Part shown: in pieces, positions 1 to 9,300 of the stretch | Numbering within the stretch: the first letter of the stretch is position 1 | Layout: every line of letters starts with the position of its first letter | Assembly (NCBI RefSeq): GCF_001690705.1 | Contig: NZ_LZGK01000014.1 | Coordinates: forward strand, 223,600-287,599 | Reading direction: 5' to 3' | DNA: 64,000 bases | Source of the DNA: Gilliamella sp. wkB178 | GTDB taxonomy: Bacteria > Pseudomonadota > Gammaproteobacteria > Enterobacterales > Orbaceae | Made by a program: the position numbers and the translations under genes | The notes under the pieces: model-generated | Databases searched by the model: none | What the model was told of the DNA's origin: nothing | Seen by the model: only the letters and a program-made list of their open reading frames with translations

Positions 1-6
1 GAGTTA

Positions 7-264
7 TTATTCCAATTCAGGAATTAATTTTACTAAATGATTGACTGCTTCTTTTTCATCTTCTCCTTCAGCAGAAATGGTAATTACTGTACCTTGGGTT
101 AAACCTAAGGTTTGTAATTTAAAAAGACTTTTAGCACTAGCACTTTTACCATTTGAAGTAACAGTAATTTCAGCATTGAAGTTTTTTGCTTCCTTTACAA
201 ACTGTGCGGCAGGGCGAGTATGAAGACCATTAGATGCAGTAATGGTTACATCTTGTTTATACAT
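7..264 (-). CDS. ptsH: Phosphocarrier protein HPr
   Basis: HPr carries phosphate from enzyme I to the EIIA domains of the sugar phosphotransferase system in the cytoplasm. The 85-residue length is the family norm. The active-site motif GLHTRPAA holds the phosphorylated His15, and the [14 protein letters not shown] segment around Ser46 is typical. It reads leftward and stops 6 nt from the window edge, so ptsI is expected just outside, as in the usual ptsHI-crr order. A GGGAG ribosome-binding site sits about 10 nt before the ATG. HPr is also the expected phosphate donor for the PRD and EIIA domains of the operon at 39427-46910. Confidence 0.97.
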   Translation of the reverse strand: MYKQDVTITASNGLHTRPAAQFVKEAKNFNAEITVTSNGKSASAKSLFKLQTLGLTQGTVITISAEGEDEKEAVNHLVKLIPELE

Positions 265-311
265 AATTATTTAACTCCCAAAATTATATCATTTGTGCAA
301 TCTAGACCAAT

Positions 312-340
312 ATAAATAAAAACTACTAGAAAGGCTAGTA
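312..340 (-). terminator. Probable rho-independent terminator of the small lipoprotein gene
   Basis: Read leftward, TACTAG-CCTTT-CTAGTA forms a 6-bp stem that runs into a T-rich tract (GTTTTTATTT). It lies 42 nt past the stop of the lipoprotein gene and before ptsH, so it would insulate the two. The stem is short, hence moderate confidence. Confidence 0.5.
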
Positions 341-381
341 AGATTTCATAGATCTTTTAGAAACTGTTAATATTGTCTAAA

Positions 382-726
382 TTAATATCGGTAAATTCGA
401 GTGATCCTATCACTACATTTTTTGAATTCAACAAATCCATGGATTCCATGTTTGATATTTTCAAAAACCATTTCTTCACTGCCATCAAGTTGTGAGGCTT
501 TAATTTCCTCTCGACAGTTAATTTCAAACTTTTTAAGTTCTTGCTCGCTATTACTCAATTTGTAATAGGCTGGTAAATCTTGTCCTGTTACATAAGTCTG
601 TGTTTTATCTTGTAAATCAAGCGTGATTATTCCTTGATTTGACTGCCATGAACTACAAGCACTTAAAAATGTAGGGATCGTTAAAAATAGCAAAGCTATT
701 TTCAAAGATAATCTTGTAATCTTCAA
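382..726 (-). CDS. Small putative lipoprotein, function unknown
   Basis: I do not recognise the family. The N-terminus is a signal peptide with a lipobox ending in LSAC, so the mature protein should be a lipid-anchored envelope protein of about 90 residues. The open frame extends to a TTG at 747, but the TTG at 726 has an AAAGGA ribosome-binding site 6 nt upstream and gives a better signal peptide (MKITRLSLK...), with the lipid-modified Cys at residue 24. The mature part is polar with two further cysteines that could form a disulphide. It stands alone, divergent from ygfB and with its own probable terminator. Confidence 0.7.
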   Translation of the reverse strand: MKITRLSLKIALLFLTIPTFLSACSSWQSNQGIITLDLQDKTQTYVTGQDLPAYYKLSNSEQELKKFEINCREEIKASQLDGSEEMVFENIKHGIHGFVEFKKCSDRITRIYRY

Positions 727-821
727 AATAATTCCTTTATATAGCAAATTAATCTGTTTATCATTTATAATTTGGCTATGAATTATATACTAATAATCAG
801 TTAAAGTGCAGGGTGGAATAT

Positions 822-1364
822 ATGACTGACAAGATTAATTATGACGAACTTAATCGTCAACTAGTGCGCCATAAACTTGGTATCACTGCTGCTGAATTAC
901 ATGGTTTTTTATCAGGAATTTTAGCTGGGGGAAATCATGATGAAAGTTGGTACCCATTAGTTAAAGATATATTAAATGATGGGCAAACTATCATTGAACC
1001 TTTAAATCAACAAATTAAACAACTTTATAGCTTAACCAAGCAACAACTCGCAGATAAAGATTTTGAATTTCAATTATTATTAAGTGAGCATGATTTATTT
1101 ACACAAATAGATGATTTAGTTGGATGGGTAAATCATTTCTTACTTGGGATAGGGTTGGTTCAACCAAAGCTTAATCGACTTAAAGGTGATGTTGGTGAAG
1201 CTATCTACGATTTACGACAAATTGTTAAACTTGGTTATGACGAAAATGAAGATCTCAATGAGCTAGGATTTGCATTCGAAGAAATTAAAGAGTATGTTCG
1301 TATCACATCTATATTATGTTTCGACGAATTCAATGAAGCTGATATAACGCCAACTATTCATTAA
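822..1364 (+). CDS. ygfB: YgfB/YecA (UPF0149) family protein
   Basis: This 180-residue cytosolic protein matches E. coli YgfB along its length, including the conserved GWVNHFLLG block, the QPKL segment and the LGYDE acidic stretch. The biochemical role of the family is poorly defined. The ATG at 822 is chosen over an in-frame GTG at 813 because an AGGGTGG ribosome-binding site precedes it at normal spacing. It is followed by pepP after 33 nt, and the ygfB/pepP pairing also occurs in E. coli. The zapA and ssrS (6S RNA) genes that neighbour ygfB in E. coli are not present here. Confidence 0.9.
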   Translation: MTDKINYDELNRQLVRHKLGITAAELHGFLSGILAGGNHDESWYPLVKDILNDGQTIIEPLNQQIKQLYSLTKQQLADKDFEFQLLLSEHDLFTQIDDLVGWVNHFLLGIGLVQPKLNRLKGDVGEAIYDLRQIVKLGYDENEDLNELGFAFEEIKEYVRITSILCFDEFNEADITPTIH

Positions 1365-1397
1365 GATTTATAGCTAATCATACTTAGGGTAATCATC

Positions 1398-2705
1398 ATG
1401 ATAAAAACGGAATTCAAAACTGAGCTTTTAACTCGCCGTGAAAAATTGTTAGCACAAATGGAATCTAATAGTGTTGCACTTTTTTTTGCTGCCCCAGAGG
1501 TAGTACGTAGTAATGATACCCATTACCCATATAGGCAAAATAGTGATTTTTGGTATTTTACGTTTTTTTCTGAACCAGAAGCAGTATTTGCTATTGTAAA
1601 GCAATCAGATAATAATTCTAGATGTGTGTTATTTAATCGAAAAAAAGATCCATTAGCAGAAACATGGACAGGTTATCGTTTAGGACAACAAGCTGCATTA
1701 GATGCAATTTTGGTTGATGAAGCCTATCTGTTTGATGAAATAAATAATGTACTCCCTGATTTATTAAATGGCAAAACTGCGATTTATCATGCGGATCAAC
1801 AATATGAATATGCTGATCAAATTGTCAAAAAAACACTAACAATTTTACGACAAGGCACAAGGTTAAATTTATCTGCACCAAGTAAATTGATAGATTGGCG
1901 ACCTATAGTACATGAGATGCGTATGTTCAAATCTGAATTTGAAATGGCAATTTTGCGAAATTCTTGCAAGATTAGTGCTCAAGCACATATACGGGCGATG
2001 CAAAAATGTAAACCACAAATGTTTGAGTATCAGTTAGAGGCCGAGATTTTACATGAATTTGCTAGGCATGGGGCTCGTTGGCCATCTTATAACACTATAG
2101 TTGGCGGCGGTAATAATGGTTGTATCTTACATTATGAAAATAATAGTGCCGAATTAAAAGATGGTGAATTAGTGCTGATAGATGCCGGTTGTGAATATCA
2201 ATATTATGCGGGTGATATTACGCGAACTTTTCCTGTAAATGGCAAATTTAGCAAAGCGCAACGTGAAATATATAACATTGTATTAGCATCACAATATCAA
2301 GCTATTTCATTATTTAAACCTGGCACATCAATTAAAGAAGTTAATGAACATGTGGTTCGAACAATGGTTGAGGGTTTAATTAGACTTGGAATAATGCAAG
2401 GTAATGTTGATAGCTTAATTGCTGATAGATCATACATTACTTACTATATGCATGGTTTAGGGCATTGGTTAGGAATAGATGTGCATGATGTTGGTAGTGG
2501 TCGAGATCGTATTTTAGCACCAGGTATGGTATTGACTGTTGAACCTGGCTTGTATATAAATCAAGATGCTGATGTACCAGAACGTTATAAAGGTATTGGT
2601 ATTCGTATAGAAGATAATATTTTGATTACAGAGTCTGGAAATGAAGTTCTTACTGCTGATGTTCCTAAAGATCCAGATCAAATTGAAAAATTAATGCTAA
2701 AATAA
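1398..2705 (+). CDS. pepP: Xaa-Pro aminopeptidase (aminopeptidase P)
   Basis: A cytosolic metallopeptidase that removes the N-terminal residue from peptides with proline in position 2. The protein is 435 residues (E. coli PepP is 441), with an N-terminal creatinase-like domain (about 1-170) and a C-terminal pita-bread fold. All five expected metal ligands are visible: Asp262 and Asp273 (IDAGCEYQYYAGDITRTF), His356 (HGLGHWLG), Glu382 (VEPGLY) and Glu405 (RIEDN). It is probably co-transcribed with ygfB. The ubiH/ubiI genes that follow pepP in E. coli are replaced here by a convergent tonB. Confidence 0.97.
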   Translation: MIKTEFKTELLTRREKLLAQMESNSVALFFAAPEVVRSNDTHYPYRQNSDFWYFTFFSEPEAVFAIVKQSDNNSRCVLFNRKKDPLAETWTGYRLGQQAALDAILVDEAYLFDEINNVLPDLLNGKTAIYHADQQYEYADQIVKKTLTILRQGTRLNLSAPSKLIDWRPIVHEMRMFKSEFEMAILRNSCKISAQAHIRAMQKCKPQMFEYQLEAEILHEFARHGARWPSYNTIVGGGNNGCILHYENNSAELKDGELVLIDAGCEYQYYAGDITRTFPVNGKFSKAQREIYNIVLASQYQAISLFKPGTSIKEVNEHVVRTMVEGLIRLGIMQGNVDSLIADRSYITYYMHGLGHWLGIDVHDVGSGRDRILAPGMVLTVEPGLYINQDADVPERYKGIGIRIEDNILITESGNEVLTADVPKDPDQIEKLMLK

Positions 2706-2801
2706 ATCTCATCGATTGAGAAAAGTGTTTTATATATTATGTTGGTATTATTAAGCTGAAAAATATAAATAATTAAAATAGATTAGTAAAAACTAATAGA
2801 C

Positions 2802-3626
2802 TTAAACGCCATCTAAATTGATTGATTTATCACGATTAAAAATAATTTTAATTTTTAAATTATTTGCAGCTATAGGTTTATACTTCCATGTTTTCATTGC
2901 AGTAATAACTGAGCGATTAAAAATATTATTGGGATTGGCTTCAACAATACGTATATTTTCGACTCGTCCATCACTATTTACATCAAAAATCGCTATCACA
3001 TATCCTTCTAAACGCATGTCTAGAGCCCGACGCGGATATTCTGGTTGGTTGCGACTAATGGGGGATGGTGTCGCCGAAAATTGACGATTATCAGAAATTG
3101 ACGGTGCTACAGCAGTTTTGGCGATATTATTATCACTGACAATTTCTTGCCTAACTCGTTGGTATTCAGACTTTTGTGCGGGAGGTTGCTTCTTTTTGGG
3201 TTTCACTTTTTGTTCTTGTTTAATAACAGCCTCTTTTACTGGTATTGGTTCGGGCTTAACTTCTTCTTTAACCACTTCCGGTTCAGTAACTGGCTCTATA
3301 GTCGGTTCTTCGACTGGAGGAGTCTCAACTACTTCATTATTTTCTTTATTTTGAGTTTCAGTGGTATTTTCAACTAATGATTGTTCTGGGGCCGCCAATT
3401 GCGTTAAATCAACCATAACAGCTTTAATACTATCATTACCTTCATCGACTACAATATTGTTTGCAAATAGAGCCGAACTAAATAGCAAACCAGCAAAACA
3501 AAAGTGTGACAATACCGAAAGCGTTGCATATAAAAAAACGCTTTTAGATTTTTTATCTGTATGAGATAGGGGAATCTCCTTATCATTGATGTCTATATCA
3601 AAGTTGATCTTCATAACTATTGTCAT
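2802..3626 (-). CDS. tonB: TonB energy-transducing periplasmic protein
   Basis: TonB couples the proton-motive force from ExbBD to outer-membrane receptors for siderophores, haem and B12. The 274-residue protein has an N-terminal membrane anchor (about residues 30-55), a long Pro/Glu/Lys-rich spacer (about 95-150) and a C-terminal TonB domain. The PEYPRRALDMRLEGYVIAIF segment and the WKYKP block are diagnostic of that domain. The start is uncertain: ATG 3626 and ATG 3614 are both possible and neither has a clear ribosome-binding site. No exbB or exbD lies nearby. A Fur-like box 28 nt upstream suggests iron repression. Confidence 0.93.
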   Translation of the reverse strand: MTIVMKINFDIDINDKEIPLSHTDKKSKSVFLYATLSVLSHFCFAGLLFSSALFANNIVVDEGNDSIKAVMVDLTQLAAPEQSLVENTTETQNKENNEVVETPPVEEPTIEPVTEPEVVKEEVKPEPIPVKEAVIKQEQKVKPKKKQPPAQKSEYQRVRQEIVSDNNIAKTAVAPSISDNRQFSATPSPISRNQPEYPRRALDMRLEGYVIAIFDVNSDGRVENIRIVEANPNNIFNRSVITAMKTWKYKPIAANNLKIKIIFNRDKSINLDGV

Positions 3627-3653
3627 TGCTAATTTAAGGTGGATAGTTTAAAT

Positions 3654-3672
3654 GAAAATGCTTATCATTTGT
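3654..3672. promoter_or_regulatory. Candidate Fur box upstream of tonB
   Basis: On the strand of tonB the 19-mer reads ACAAATGATAAGCATTTTC. It matches the Fur consensus GATAATGATAATCATTATC at 14 of 19 positions and keeps the central ATGATAA-CATT core. It lies between tonB and the divergent ispB, next to the tonB start, where iron repression of tonB is the general rule in enteric relatives. Binding is inferred. Confidence 0.6.
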
Positions 3673-3783
3673 AGCATTTTCTTAAAACTATAAAATAACC
3701 AATATCAAAAACTTGTTGTGGGATGATATTTATCAGATAATAGCTATTAGCTATTTATATACTTATTTATAACGGTTAACCTG

Positions 3784-4770
3784 ATGAATAATCCATCGAT
3801 AAATCAAATTATTGAACTCGTTAAAGAAGATTTAATTAAAGTAAATGAAGCGATTCAAGCAGAACTGAGTTCTGATGTAGCTTTAATTAATCAATTAGGT
3901 AATTACATTATTAGCAGTGGTGGTAAACGTATTCGTCCTATTATTGCATTATTAGTAGCGAAAGCCCTTAATTATCAGGGGGATAAGCATATTATTACCG
4001 CAGCTTTTATTGAGTTCATACATACTGCCACTTTACTGCATGATGATGTGGTGGATGAATCAGATTTGCGCCGAGGTAAATCGACAGCAAATGCACTTTT
4101 TGGTAATGCTGCAAGTGTTTTGGTAGGGGATTATATTTACACTCGTTCATTTCAAATGATGGTGCGCACAGAATCGTTTAAAGTATTAACCATTATGTCA
4201 GCGGCAACCAATGTGATAGCTGAAGGTGAAGTACAACAATTAATTAATTGTAATGATCCTGATATTACTAAGGAACAATACTTAGAAGTTATTTATCGTA
4301 AAACTGCCCGTTTATTTGAAGCTACATCCCATTCTGCGGCGGTACTCGCTGGCGCCGATGAACGACAAGAGTTTGCACTGCAAGAGTATGGAAAATATTT
4401 AGGAACCGCTTTTCAAATTATTGATGATTTACTTGATTATAGTGCCGATAGCAATCAAAAATTAGGTAAAAATTTGGGTGATGACCTTAATGAAGGTAAA
4501 CCTACATTACCACTTTTACATGCTATGCATCATACTAAAAATCCTCAGGATTCGCGTTTAATTCGACAAGCTATTGAACAAGGTAATGGTAGACATTTGT
4601 TAAATCGTATTTTACAAATAATGGATGAATGTGGATCACTTGAGTTTACTTTACAAGCTGCACAGCAAGAAGCAAAAAAAGCATTTGATGTTATAGATGT
4701 TTTACCTGATTCCCCATATAAACAAGCATTGCAAGATCTAGCTTTACTTTCAGTCAAAAGAGAAAACTAG
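3784..4770 (+). CDS. ispB: Octaprenyl diphosphate synthase
   Basis: A trans-polyprenyl diphosphate synthase that adds isopentenyl diphosphate units to farnesyl diphosphate to make the ubiquinone/menaquinone side chain. The 328 residues match the family. Both aspartate-rich motifs are present: the first as LLHDDVVDESDLRRG, the second as IIDDLLDY. The GGKRIRP motif near residue 42 is the usual substrate-binding segment. No canonical ribosome-binding site is obvious before the ATG. It is divergent from tonB and about 100 nt ahead of rhtA. Confidence 0.95.
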   Translation: MNNPSINQIIELVKEDLIKVNEAIQAELSSDVALINQLGNYIISSGGKRIRPIIALLVAKALNYQGDKHIITAAFIEFIHTATLLHDDVVDESDLRRGKSTANALFGNAASVLVGDYIYTRSFQMMVRTESFKVLTIMSAATNVIAEGEVQQLINCNDPDITKEQYLEVIYRKTARLFEATSHSAAVLAGADERQEFALQEYGKYLGTAFQIIDDLLDYSADSNQKLGKNLGDDLNEGKPTLPLLHAMHHTKNPQDSRLIRQAIEQGNGRHLLNRILQIMDECGSLEFTLQAAQQEAKKAFDVIDVLPDSPYKQALQDLALLSVKREN

Positions 4771-4873
4771 TTATTAATTGGTGCGTTTTTATACTTAAAC
4801 ATAGGGTTCTCCGCAAACATCTTGTCATTGACTATGTAAGCTATAATCCATTATATAAAATAAGGTATTACTT

Positions 4874-5737
4874 ATGTTTAAACGGTCTTGGCCGGTCTTA
4901 TTAATTGTTATTTCGATGATTTCGGTACAAGGTAGTGCTTCAATGGCCAAATACCTTTTCCCAGTACTTGGGCCAGAAGGAATGACTGCGTGGCGTTTAA
5001 TTTTTTCATCAATCTTATTAGTTATCATTTTTAAGCCTTGGCGCAAACCAATGACTAAGTTAGCATTTAAATACATATTTTTATACGGCATTGTAATGGG
5101 ATGTATGAATTTATGCTTTTATAATGCAATTGCGCGGATCCCAGTTGGTATTGGAGTAGCAATTGAACTCACTGGACCAATCATGGTCGCAATGTGTTCT
5201 TCACGCCGCTTAACGGACTTTATTTGGTTAGCAATTGCTGTGTTAGGTCTAGCAATATTATTACCAATTCATCAAGCATCAAGTAACTTAGATCCCATTG
5301 GGATTTTATTGGCATTAGCAGCAGGTAGTTGTTGGGCTGGTTACATTTTATTTGGTCGTAAGGCTGGAGCCATTCACGGTTCGTCAAGTGTTGCTATTGG
5401 TTCAGTAATAGCCTCGTTATTTATATTCCCAATTGGGGTGTGGCAATGTGGAAGTGTGATGTTTTCCGTGGATCTTTTGCCATTAGCTTTTGTGGTGGCA
5501 TTACTTGCATCGGCTATCCCTTATGGTTTAGATATGATTGCACTACCAAGATTACCGGCACAAACATTCAGTACTTTAATGAGCTTATCGCCGGTTTTCG
5601 CCGCCTTTTCTGGTTTTATTATTTTGCATGAACAGTTGAATTGTTATCAATGGTTAGCTATCGGTTTTATTATTATCTCTTCTATAGGTACGGTGCTAAC
5701 TATGAATCGACAGACTAAACTTAAATCAATTAAATAA
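4874..5737 (+). CDS. rhtA: Threonine/homoserine exporter, RhtA type (EamA/DMT family)
   Basis: An inner-membrane efflux protein with about ten hydrophobic segments, made of two EamA repeats. Blocks such as MISVQGSASMAKYLFP, GVAIELTGPIMVA and IPYGLDMIALPRLPAQTFSTLMSLSP are close to E. coli RhtA, which exports threonine and homoserine. The 287-residue length is also close to RhtA (295). An AAGG ribosome-binding site precedes the ATG. Substrate preference is inferred from similarity to RhtA; another small amphiphilic amino acid is possible. Confidence 0.85.
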   Translation: MFKRSWPVLLIVISMISVQGSASMAKYLFPVLGPEGMTAWRLIFSSILLVIIFKPWRKPMTKLAFKYIFLYGIVMGCMNLCFYNAIARIPVGIGVAIELTGPIMVAMCSSRRLTDFIWLAIAVLGLAILLPIHQASSNLDPIGILLALAAGSCWAGYILFGRKAGAIHGSSSVAIGSVIASLFIFPIGVWQCGSVMFSVDLLPLAFVVALLASAIPYGLDMIALPRLPAQTFSTLMSLSPVFAAFSGFIILHEQLNCYQWLAIGFIIISSIGTVLTMNRQTKLKSIK

Positions 5738-5765
5738 TCAGTTTAAGTAATAGTGGTATGTGAAT

Positions 5766-5787
5766 ATCGCGCATAAAATAGCGCGAT
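5766..5787. terminator. GC-rich hairpin between convergent rhtA and ffh
   Basis: ATCGCGC and GCGCGAT pair across an 8-nt loop. The hairpin lies 28 nt after rhtA and 82 nt after the leftward ffh stop. There is no strong T-run on either side, so termination is plausible but unproven. Confidence 0.4.
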
Positions 5788-5869
5788 AAAGTAATAATAA
5801 TCAATAAGTTGAAATCTAGTTATGATTTCAATTTATGCTAATGACATAAAATCAGGCAAATAACTCAGA

Positions 5870-7234
5870 TTAACGAGGGAATCCCATGCCACCGCCCATT
5901 ATGCCTTTCATTTGTCGCATCATTTTCATCATGCCACCACCTTTCATTTTTTTCATCATCTTTTGCATGTCTTCAAACTGTTTGAGTAATTTGTTAACAT
6001 CTTGTACTTGGGTACCAGAACCATTAGCTATACGACGTTTGCGTGATCCTTTGATAATTTCGGGATTAGCGCGTTCTTTTAAAGTCATAGAACCAATAAT
6101 TGCTTCCATTTTTATGGTAATTTTATCATCCATTTGCGCTTTTATATGATCGGGTAATTGACCAACACCTGGCAATTTAGCTAACATGGCACCCATTCCA
6201 CCCATATTGCGCATTTGTTTAAGCTGATCTTGAAAATCATTAAAGTCAAATTTATCGCCTTTTTTAAGTTTTTTGGCAATTTTTTCTGCTTTTTCGCGAT
6301 CAACATTACTTTGTAGTTCTTCTATTAATGAAATTACATCACCCATACCTAAAATACGTGACGCAATGCGATCTGGATAAAATGGTTCTAAAGCATCAGT
6401 TTTTTCACCCATCCCTAAAAATTTGATTGGTTTTCCGGTAATATGACGGATAGAGAGCGCTGCACCCCCGCGAGCATCACCATCAACTTTAGTTAGAATT
6501 ACTCCAGTTAGTGGTAAAGCATCATTGAAGGCTTTAGCAGTATTGGCGGCATCTTGACCGGTCATGGCGTCAACCACAAATAAGGTTTCAATAGGGTTAA
6601 TTGCTTGATGAAGAGCTTTAATTTCATCCATCATATCACTATCAACATGTAAGCGACCGGCGGTATCGACAATTAATACATCAAAAAATTGCAATTTAGC
6701 ATGAGAAATCGCTTTATTAACAATATTAACAGGTTTCTCATTGACATCTGATGGAAAAAATTCTACATCTATAGCTTTGGCTAGTGTTTCTAGCTGTTTA
6801 ATCGCAGCAGGGCGATATACGTCAGCAGATACTACCAGTACTTTCTTTTTCTGTTTTTCTTTAAGAAATTTAGCTAATTTAGCTACACTAGTAGTTTTAC
6901 CGGCACCTTGTAAACCAGCCATTAAAATCACGGCTGGAGGTTGAGTCGCCAAATTAAGTGAGCTATTCACTTCACCCATTGCAGTGGTGAGTTCGGATTG
7001 TACAATTTTGATAAACTCTTGACCCGGGGTTAAGCTTTTATTAACGTCGAGGCCAACAGCTTTTGTTTTAACTTGATTAATAAAGTCACGGACAACTGGT
7101 AATGCAACATCTGCTTCGAGTAGTGCCATACGTACATCGCGCAGCGCATCTTTGATATTTTCTTCTGATAATCGCCCGCGACCACTAATATTTCGCAATG
7201 TCTGTGATAAACGGTCAGTTAGGTTCTCAAACAT
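5870..7234 (-). CDS. ffh: Signal recognition particle protein Ffh
   Basis: Ffh with 4.5S RNA binds signal sequences of nascent inner-membrane proteins and delivers ribosomes to FtsY. It contains the N domain, the G domain (P-loop GLQGAGKTT, DTAGR and TKVDG motifs, DARGGAALS) and a methionine-rich C-terminal M domain ending in repeated MMKKMKGGGMMKMM-type sequence. The frame opens at 7246, but the ATG at 7234 gives the conserved MFENLTDRL start with a GAGA ribosome-binding site. That makes 454 residues, the normal length. It appears to be a single-gene unit. Confidence 0.97.
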   Translation of the reverse strand: MFENLTDRLSQTLRNISGRGRLSEENIKDALRDVRMALLEADVALPVVRDFINQVKTKAVGLDVNKSLTPGQEFIKIVQSELTTAMGEVNSSLNLATQPPAVILMAGLQGAGKTTSVAKLAKFLKEKQKKKVLVVSADVYRPAAIKQLETLAKAIDVEFFPSDVNEKPVNIVNKAISHAKLQFFDVLIVDTAGRLHVDSDMMDEIKALHQAINPIETLFVVDAMTGQDAANTAKAFNDALPLTGVILTKVDGDARGGAALSIRHITGKPIKFLGMGEKTDALEPFYPDRIASRILGMGDVISLIEELQSNVDREKAEKIAKKLKKGDKFDFNDFQDQLKQMRNMGGMGAMLAKLPGVGQLPDHIKAQMDDKITIKMEAIIGSMTLKERANPEIIKGSRKRRIANGSGTQVQDVNKLLKQFEDMQKMMKKMKGGGMMKMMRQMKGIMGGGMGFPR

Positions 7235-7411
7235 AATTAATCTCAATAAATAAAAAATTTCCGATTATCATATCAGAAAATTGTCAGAAGTCCCATGTCC
7301 ATAATTTTGTCCTAACTTGACATAAAATTATGATCCTGTTCAAATGTTAAGAGTTAACAGTGTGACTTTGAGTCATCATATAAAGAATAGCTATACAGGA
7401 GATAAAACGAT

Positions 7412-7795
7412 ATGGCGAAGATTATTAATACCGATCAAGCACCTGCTGCGATTGGTCCCTATGTTCAAGCAGTTGATCTAGGTAATATTATGTTTGCATC
7501 AGGGCAAATTCCAATAGATCCAGCTACTGGTGCCATGCCAAGTTGTGTTAAAGAACAAACCAAACAAAGTCTGGCAAACGTTAAAGCGATTATTACTGCG
7601 GCAGGTTATGCCGTAAATAATATTGTCAAAACTACAATCTTTTTAGCTGATATGAATGATTTTGTAGCGGTAAATGGAGTCTATGAGTCATTTTTTAGTG
7701 AAAACAATGCCTCATTCCCTGCGCGTTCTTGTGTACAAGTTGCCAGAATACCCAAAGACGCTAAAGTTGAAATTGAAGTGATTGTAGCTAAATAG
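7412..7795 (+). CDS. ridA: RidA family enamine/imine deaminase
   Basis: RidA proteins hydrolyse reactive 2-aminoacrylate and related imines released by PLP enzymes, and act as cytosolic trimers. The 127-residue length and the motifs AIGPYVQAVDLGN, FASGQIPIDPATG and the C-terminal PARSCVQVARIPKDAKVEIEV are typical, with the conserved arginine in PARS. A strong AGGAG ribosome-binding site precedes the ATG, and a terminator-like hairpin follows. It could equally be the TdcF paralogue; the neighbours do not decide. Confidence 0.92.
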   Translation: MAKIINTDQAPAAIGPYVQAVDLGNIMFASGQIPIDPATGAMPSCVKEQTKQSLANVKAIITAAGYAVNNIVKTTIFLADMNDFVAVNGVYESFFSENNASFPARSCVQVARIPKDAKVEIEVIVAK

Positions 7796-7805
7796 ATTTA
7801 TTAGT

Positions 7806-7833
7806 TAAATTAGCACATTATGGTGCTAATTTA
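7806..7833 (+). terminator. Terminator-like hairpin after ridA
   Basis: TAAATTAGCAC and GTGCTAATTTA form a perfect 11-bp stem with a 6-nt loop, 11 nt after the ridA stop. It is followed by GCAATTTAATTTG, a moderately T-rich tail. Confidence 0.6.
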
Positions 7834-8076
7834 GCAATTTAATTTGTAAAAGCATTTCGAATAGCCTATTACTTTAGCATTATATTTTCTATTAAATAAT
7901 AATTTAATAAACACTATAATTCTTCAAAAGACCTTCAATCATACTATAAATTTATTTTCAATAATCAATAAAATAATCTATTATTAAACTAGCATTTATT
8001 GATTGATTGCCTCTTGACTTGGTGCAATAATCTACAATAGATTATTACTATTTAGTACATAAATTAGGTTATATAT

Positions 8077-9270
8077 ATGTTTGAAAAAGTAGAGCCATAT
8101 GCTGGAGACCCCATTTTATCATTAGTGGCTGATTTTAATAATGATAATCGAAAAGATAAAACAAATTTAAGTATTGGTTATTACTATGACGAGTATGGTG
8201 TTGTTCCACAATTAGAATGTGTTAAAACTGCTCGTGATTATGTTTATAATAACCAAAAAGAAGCACAACTCTATTTACCAATGAGTGGTTTACCTAGTTA
8301 TTGTCAGGCTATTCAAGCTTTATTATTGGGTGAGGGACATCCTGCATATCAAAACAAACGTATTGCAACCATTCAAACATTAGGCGGTTCCGGCGCCTTG
8401 AAAGTGGGAGCTGATTTTTTATTTCGTTATTTCCCTTCATCAGAGGTTTGGGTTAGTGATCCAACTTGGGAAAATCATATTGCGATTTTTAATGGTGCAG
8501 GGTTTAAGGTTAATAAATATCCTTATTTTGATCCACAAACTTGTGGGGTTAAATTTGATGCTATGTTAGCAGTATTGAATCAATTACCGGCTAAAAGTAT
8601 TGTGTTATTACATCCTTGTTGTCATAATCCAACTGGAGCAGATTTAACTCACACTCAGTGGGATCAAGTAATAGAGGTGTTATTGGCACGAGATCTTATT
8701 CCTTTTATGGACATCGCTTATCAAGGATTTGGTGAAAGTATTGAAGATGATGCCTATGCTATTAAAAAAGTTGCAGAAAAAGGACTATGTGGTTTTATAA
8801 GTAATTCATTTTCAAAAATATTTTCGCTATATGGTGAGAGAGTAGGTGGTTTATCCGTACTATGTGAAGATAGTGAAGTTGCTAATCGGGTTTTAGGTCA
8901 ACTTCAAGCAACAGTAAGGCGTAATTATTCAAGCCCTGCCGCTTATGGAGCGCAGCTAGTATCATATGTTTTGAATAATTCTGCTCTAAAATCGCAATGG
9001 TATAAAGAAGTTGCATTAATGCGTGAACGTATAGTATTAATGCGATCCACTTTAGTAGACTCGTTAAAAAAAGCAGTACCCGATCGAGATTTCGATTTTT
9101 TTGTCAAGCAGCGAGGCATGTTTAGTTATACTGGTTTTACTCAAGCACAAGTTACTTACTTAAAAAATAATTTTGCTGTTTATTTGGTGGGCAGTGGAAG
9201 GATGTGTGTGGCTGGTTTAAATCATCATAATATTTACCGTGTAGCTGAAGCTTTCGCTGCATTAAAATAA
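8077..9270 (+). CDS. tyrB: Aromatic amino acid aminotransferase (TyrB type)
   Basis: A class I PLP aminotransferase that interconverts aromatic (and aspartate) amino acids with their 2-oxo acids using glutamate/2-oxoglutarate. The 397 residues align with E. coli TyrB. The [17 protein letters not shown] segment holds the PLP lysine, [12 protein letters not shown] the cofactor-binding Asn, and RRNYSSP and [10 protein letters not shown] the substrate-binding region. The residues HPCCHNPTG and FSLYGERVG favour TyrB over AspC. No clear TyrR box was seen upstream. The small entericidin-like gene begins 30 nt downstream and may be co-transcribed. Confidence 0.92.
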   Translation: MFEKVEPYAGDPILSLVADFNNDNRKDKTNLSIGYYYDEYGVVPQLECVKTARDYVYNNQKEAQLYLPMSGLPSYCQAIQALLLGEGHPAYQNKRIATIQTLGGSGALKVGADFLFRYFPSSEVWVSDPTWENHIAIFNGAGFKVNKYPYFDPQTCGVKFDAMLAVLNQLPAKSIVLLHPCCHNPTGADLTHTQWDQVIEVLLARDLIPFMDIAYQGFGESIEDDAYAIKKVAEKGLCGFISNSFSKIFSLYGERVGGLSVLCEDSEVANRVLGQLQATVRRNYSSPAAYGAQLVSYVLNNSALKSQWYKEVALMRERIVLMRSTLVDSLKKAVPDRDFDFFVKQRGMFSYTGFTQAQVTYLKNNFAVYLVGSGRMCVAGLNHHNIYRVAEAFAALK

Positions 9271-9300
9271 TAACGTTGTTGAATGAAAGGAGTACTATTT

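Noticed and set aside
3118..3377. Rightward frames opposite tonB
   Set aside because: They are complementary to the Pro/Glu/Lys-rich spacer of tonB and have low-complexity, non-homologous products.
7360..7385. CRP-like TGTGAC...GTCATCA before ridA
   Set aside because: The half-sites are one base out of register with the CRP consensus and the right half is poor.
7980..8076. TyrR box or strong promoter upstream of tyrB
   Set aside because: No TGTAAA-N6-TTTACA-type site was seen; TTGACT at 8014 is present, but no good -10 lies at 16-18 nt.
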